From Chitinophagaceae bacterium (GTDB taxonomy: Bacteria > Bacteroidota > Bacteroidia > Chitinophagales > Chitinophagaceae): 64,000 nucleotides of DNA. Location of the stretch: contig JAMLGU010000003.1 in NCBI GenBank assembly GCA_023957575.1, positions 310,001 to 374,000 on the forward strand. Direction: 5' to 3'. Made by a program: the position numbers and the translations under genes. The notes under the pieces are model-generated. The model was not told the origin of the DNA, made no database searches, and saw nothing but the letters and a program-made list of their open reading frames with translations. Shown here one piece after another: positions 60,934 to 64,000 of the stretch (its first letter is position 1; every line of letters starts with the position of its first letter).

Positions 60934-62024
60934 CCCAATTTAGTTCGTATTAATTTTCTATGCTGCATATTTGACGTGGTCTGCATGGAAATATTTTTGC
61001 ACCTGCTTTTTATTGCTTTTTCTTTCATTCATAAAACTTTCAACGTTGGCGCGCATTTCAGCTTTATTGATAGGGCGCTTTTTGCCGATAACATTTGTCT
61101 TTACATCCTGATTCAAATATTCTTGCGCATTCAACTCAGGGCTATAGGGCGGAATGAAAAACACCTCTATTCGATGTTTGCTTTCCTCCAGCCACGCCTG
61201 CAATTTTTTTGTTTTGTGTGCAGGATGACCATCCGTTACATAGAATATCTTTTGCTTACTATAACGAATCATTCGTTGCAAAAAATCAATAAATACATCA
61301 CCGTTAAACTTATCTATCAGCATAAACTGTAAATGACCTTTATTGCTGATAGCTGAAATCATATTGAGCGAAAACCGTTGTCCTGTTGATTTCACCACGG
61401 GGGTTTTGCCTTTAGGCGCATAGCTTCTGCCTGCCTGATGGTCGCTTCGCATACCGGTTTCATCTCCAAAATAAATCGTTCCTTTCTCCTTAGTTGCCCG
61501 CTTCTTTATGGCAGGGTATTCCTTCTCCAACCATTGCTTTACCTGCTCGGGTTTCTGTTCAAATGCTTTGCGGATGGGCTTTTGCGGTGTATAGCCCCAG
61601 CTTTTTAAATATCGCCCCACCTGCTTCACGCTTAATACAACGCCATATTTCTGTTCGATAAGCTGTTGTACGGCGGCTCGTGTCCATAAACCAAAGGCCA
61701 GTTTTAACTGGTCGGGCATCTTATCCTTTATCAACCGTCGAAGTTCGGCAGCCTGCTGGCCGGTTATCTTCTTGCCTCCTTTTACGCCACGCTTCTTATT
61801 CAACAGTGAACGCTTGCCTTCTTTTTTGTATTTATTCCATGTCTTATTTACACTCCTTTCTGATACAGAAAATATCTCGGCAGCCTGCTTTTGAGTGCCC
61901 CGTTTGTTTTTTAAGTAGTCCACTATCCGAAAGCGAGTCTCTTCCTGAGCATCTTTGTTCTTACGTTTTGTATTAGCCATGTGCAAATATACAAAATATA
62001 TTTTGAAATAAGAACTAAATTATG
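60934..62024 (-). mobile_element. IS630-family insertion sequence
   Basis: About 1.1 kb bounded by imperfect inverted repeats sharing AATTTAGTTC(G/T)TATT: left 60937-60951, right 62007-62021 in inverse orientation (14 of 15 matches). The exact ends are uncertain by a few bases; a TA at 60932-60933 fits the TA target preference of the family, but a clean TA duplication on the right is not evident. It contains one intact transposase gene and no passenger. Located between plsC and ung. Confidence 0.8.
60958..61980 (-). CDS. IS630-family transposase, single frame
   Basis: 340 residues from the ATG at 61980 (a TTG two codons upstream is ignored). N-terminal helix-turn-helix (about 28-50, QKQAAEIFSVSERSVNKTWNKYK) and a basic linker, then the winged-helix/HTH_Tnp region and the DDE domain with Asp173 (YFGDETGMRSD), Asp250 (FYVTDGHPAHKTK) and Glu287 (PPYSPELNAQEY). 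In many IS630 elements the gene is split and needs a frameshift; here it is one uninterrupted frame with all three catalytic residues, so the element may be active. The end of the frame reaches within about 20 bases of the left repeat. Confidence 0.93.
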   Translation of the reverse strand: MANTKRKNKDAQEETRFRIVDYLKNKRGTQKQAAEIFSVSERSVNKTWNKYKKEGKRSLLNKKRGVKGGKKITGQQAAELRRLIKDKMPDQLKLAFGLWTRAAVQQLIEQKYGVVLSVKQVGRYLKSWGYTPQKPIRKAFEQKPEQVKQWLEKEYPAIKKRATKEKGTIYFGDETGMRSDHQAGRSYAPKGKTPVVKSTGQRFSLNMISAISNKGHLQFMLIDKFNGDVFIDFLQRMIRYSKQKIFYVTDGHPAHKTKKLQAWLEESKHRIEVFFIPPYSPELNAQEYLNQDVKTNVIGKKRPINKAEMRANVESFMNERKSNKKQVQKYFHADHVKYAA

Positions 62025-62068
62025 TCCTTATTAATAAATTGATAACGTTCCTTAAAACCACCTATTTT

Positions 62069-62740
62069 TTAAATTTTCCAGTCGATAGGCGCTATCCCGT
62101 GATTCATCAAATATTCATTGGCTTTTGAAAAATGCTTGCAGCCAAAAAAACCATTATTGGCCGAAAGTGGCGAAGGATGCGCTGCTTTTAGAACTAAATG
62201 TTTTTCTGCATTAATAAATATTGATTTTTCCTGTGCAAATTTTCCCCAAAGCATAAATACAATATGCTCCTTTTCATCGGAAATTTTTTTAATAACAGCA
62301 TCAGTAAATGTGGCCCATCCGATTTTTGAATGACTCATTGGTTCTCCTGCCCGCACAGTGAGGGAAGCATTAAGTAAAAACACTCCCTGCTGTGCCCAAC
62401 TTGTCAGATCGCCATGATTGGGAGTGGTTAGCCCAATATCTTCTTTCAATTCTTTAAAAATATTTACCAATGATGGCGGCGGTGGCACTCCTTTCTGCAC
62501 AGAAAAGCAAAGTCCATGCGCTTGTGCGGGTTGGTGATAAGGATCCTGACCAAGTATGAGCGCTTTTATTTTATCAAAAGGCGTAGTATCAAAAGCATTA
62601 AAAATATGCACCCCGGCCGGGTAAATAATTTTTTTCAGCAGTTTTTCGGTTTTTATATGATTGACAATGTTTTCAAAATAGGGTTTTTCAAATTCTTTCC
62701 TTAATCGTTCTTTCCAGGATGCTTCAATCTTTACGTTCAT
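62069..62740 (-). CDS. ung: Uracil-DNA glycosylase (family 1)
   Basis: 223 residues, the usual Ung length, from MNVKIEASWKERL (62740); the frame is open to 62800 but those residues are not Ung-like. It removes uracil from DNA in base-excision repair. Motif A GQDPYHQPAQAHGLCFSV carries the catalytic Asp66; motif B is AAHPSPLSA; LLNASLTVRAGEP and the VFMLWGKFAQ strand are also standard. A -7-like TAAATTTG (62861-62868, minus) may be its promoter with a leader of about 115 bases. The IS element ends 45 bases beyond its stop codon. Confidence 0.95.
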   Translation of the reverse strand: MNVKIEASWKERLRKEFEKPYFENIVNHIKTEKLLKKIIYPAGVHIFNAFDTTPFDKIKALILGQDPYHQPAQAHGLCFSVQKGVPPPPSLVNIFKELKEDIGLTTPNHGDLTSWAQQGVFLLNASLTVRAGEPMSHSKIGWATFTDAVIKKISDEKEHIVFMLWGKFAQEKSIFINAEKHLVLKAAHPSPLSANNGFFGCKHFSKANEYLMNHGIAPIDWKI

Positions 62741-62899
62741 AATATCATTTTTGTAAAAATATGAAATAAAAAAATGCCCGTACAGAGATGGATGTTGCAT
62801 TGACTTTAACCCCCATTTTTCTTAAAAATTGTTATTTGCTTTGAAAATTAGCAATAGAGCCAAATTTATTTTTTAAATTAGCAGTTCATTTTAATTGTA

Positions 62900-63817
62900 A
62901 TGGAATATATAGATTATTATAAAATATTAGGTGTCAGCAAAACCGCAACCGCAGATGAAATCAAAAAAGCTTATCGTAAGCTGGCACGCAAATATCATCC
63001 CGACCTGAATCCAAATGATAAAGAAGCCGAAAAAAAATTTAAAGAAATTAATGAAGCGCACGAAGTATTGAGCGATCCCGACAAGCGAAAAAAATACGAC
63101 CAGTACGGTGCTGATTGGAAACATGCAGAACAGTTTGAGCAAGCCAAGAAGCAACAGAAAGCCTATCAATCGCAAGGCACACCATTTGATGGCGGTGGAG
63201 AATATTACACCTTCACTGATGAAGAAGGCGCCGGTTTTTCTGACTTTTTTTCACAAATGTTTGGCAGGAGCAGCCGTCAGCAAAGAACACAGGCGAAGTT
63301 TCGCGGGCAGGATTACAAGGCAGAGGTTCAACTGAATTTATCCGATGCCTACAAAACCCACCAACAAACCTTTACCGTAAATGGAAAGAATATCCGCATC
63401 ACCGTTCCTGCCGGAATTGAAAACGGACAGGAAATAAAAATTAAAAACTATGGCGGGCCGGGGGTAAACGGAGGACCAAACGGCGATTTATATATTACTT
63501 TCCATATTATTAATGATACCGCCTTTACCAGGCAGGGAAATGATCTTTATTTAACGGTAGCCCTTGATTTATATAAAGCTGTTTTGGGTGGCAATGAAAC
63601 GATTGATACGATGAACGGGAAAGTGAAACTTACCATCTCTCCCGAAACCCAAAACGGTGCCAAAGTGAGGCTGAAAGGAAAAGGTTTTCCTGCTTATAAG
63701 AAGGAAGGTGAGTTTGGCGATCTTTATATCACCTGGCAAATCCAAATACCCAAAAACCTGAATGAAAAAGAAAAAGAATTGTTCACCCAACTGGCTAACG
63801 AAGCCGCTAAAAAATAA
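62900..63817 (+). CDS. cbpA: CbpA-like DnaJ co-chaperone
   Basis: 305 residues. J domain at 1-70 with HPD at 33-35 (KYHPDLNP), a Gly/Gln/Phe-containing linker (about 75-135, [20 protein letters not shown]), and the two C-terminal substrate-binding beta domains ([12 protein letters not shown] to the end). It lacks the Cys-rich zinc-finger domain of DnaJ, as CbpA does. It stimulates DnaK ATPase and may bind curved DNA. The next frame encodes a CbpM-like modulator beginning at the stop codon (TAATG), an arrangement matching the cbpA-cbpM operon of E. coli. Confidence 0.92.
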   Translation: MEYIDYYKILGVSKTATADEIKKAYRKLARKYHPDLNPNDKEAEKKFKEINEAHEVLSDPDKRKKYDQYGADWKHAEQFEQAKKQQKAYQSQGTPFDGGGEYYTFTDEEGAGFSDFFSQMFGRSSRQQRTQAKFRGQDYKAEVQLNLSDAYKTHQQTFTVNGKNIRITVPAGIENGQEIKIKNYGGPGVNGGPNGDLYITFHIINDTAFTRQGNDLYLTVALDLYKAVLGGNETIDTMNGKVKLTISPETQNGAKVRLKGKGFPAYKKEGEFGDLYITWQIQIPKNLNEKEKELFTQLANEAAKK

Positions 63818-64000
63818 TGGTTATGAGTAATGAAAAAAACATTTCTGTAGAAGAATATTGCACACATTACAGTATTGAGGCTTCTTTCGTTCGTTCATTG
63901 AGTGAAAATGGATTGATTGAACTATCCAATGTAAATGAATCCATTTGTATAGATTTTGACCAATTGCAAGCTTTGGAAAAATATATTCATTTGCATTACG
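63817..64000 (+). CDS. cbpM: CbpM-like chaperone modulator (MerR-like fold), 3' truncated by window end
   Basis: About 60 residues are visible and the frame continues to the window edge. Start either 63817 (ATG overlapping the cbpA stop as TAATG) or 63823 (second ATG, same frame); the overlap suggests coupled translation and I prefer 63817. The sequence EEYCTHYSIEASFVRSLSEN followed by GLIEL resembles CbpM/MerR-type winged-helix proteins that inhibit the CbpA J domain. Only the N-terminal part is seen, so the family call rests on motif and position. Confidence 0.75.
   Translation, partial: MVMSNEKNISVEEYCTHYSIEASFVRSLSENGLIELSNVNESICIDFDQLQALEKYIHLHY

Noticed and set aside
61981..61986. Upstream TTG start for the transposase
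   Set aside because: Adds two residues only; the ATG at 61980 is the ordinary start.

Overview
The window comes from a chromosome of a Bacteroidota bacterium, most likely Chitinophagaceae or a close relative. Three things point there: AT-rich DNA, two SusC/SusD outer-membrane pairs with many SPII lipoproteins and barrel proteins, and TAnnTTTG -7 promoter boxes (one with a TTG 20 nt upstream) in place of sigma-70 promoters, with few clear Shine-Dalgarno sites. No species is assigned.

Left part (1-31 kb). A truncated NtrC-type AAA+ response regulator without a DNA-binding domain is followed by a collagen-like lipoprotein and prfC. A four-gene operon (4130-8180) then encodes a glycosyltransferase and every step from sedoheptulose-7-P to GDP-D-glycero-alpha-D-manno-heptose (HddA, GmhA and an HddC-GmhB fusion). 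Next come a periplasmic thioredoxin and a Cys-rich HMA protein, a PNP/porin pair, a tandem Usp protein, sucC, a lone GH53 galactanase lipoprotein, a DUF5916 barrel, a TonB-dependent receptor, a TPR histidine kinase, hutI-hutG, tRNA-Gly(CCC) and a fatty-acid desaturase.

Central part (31-52.8 kb). Fourteen genes on the minus strand form a two-module polysaccharide-utilisation locus. Module B (transcribed first) is NagA / DeoR2 / SusC2 / SusD2 / beta-propeller-like lipoprotein / GHL10 lipoprotein. Module A is DeoR1 / SusC1 / SusD1 / DUF4397 lipoprotein, then a hairpin terminator, then GH9 / ROK kinase / MFS transporter / SIS-domain isomerase. The two DeoR regulators are almost identical in DNA, and so are their promoter/operator regions, while the SusC and SusD proteins beside them are strongly diverged. 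NagA, the ROK kinase, the SIS protein and a GH9 of the Ig-plus-catalytic type suggest an amino-sugar glycan. This is the strongest candidate here for an undescribed system.

Right part (52.8-64 kb). A cell-envelope cluster: LptA/OstA-like protein with a long charged insert, MCE/MlaD protein and N-acetylmuramoyl-L-alanine amidase on minus; LptD-like barrel divergent on plus; PlsC acyltransferase convergent with LptD. An IS630-type element sits just upstream of plsC, followed by ung and a cbpA-cbpM chaperone pair cut by the window end. I saw no CRISPR array, phage, rRNA or plasmid functions.
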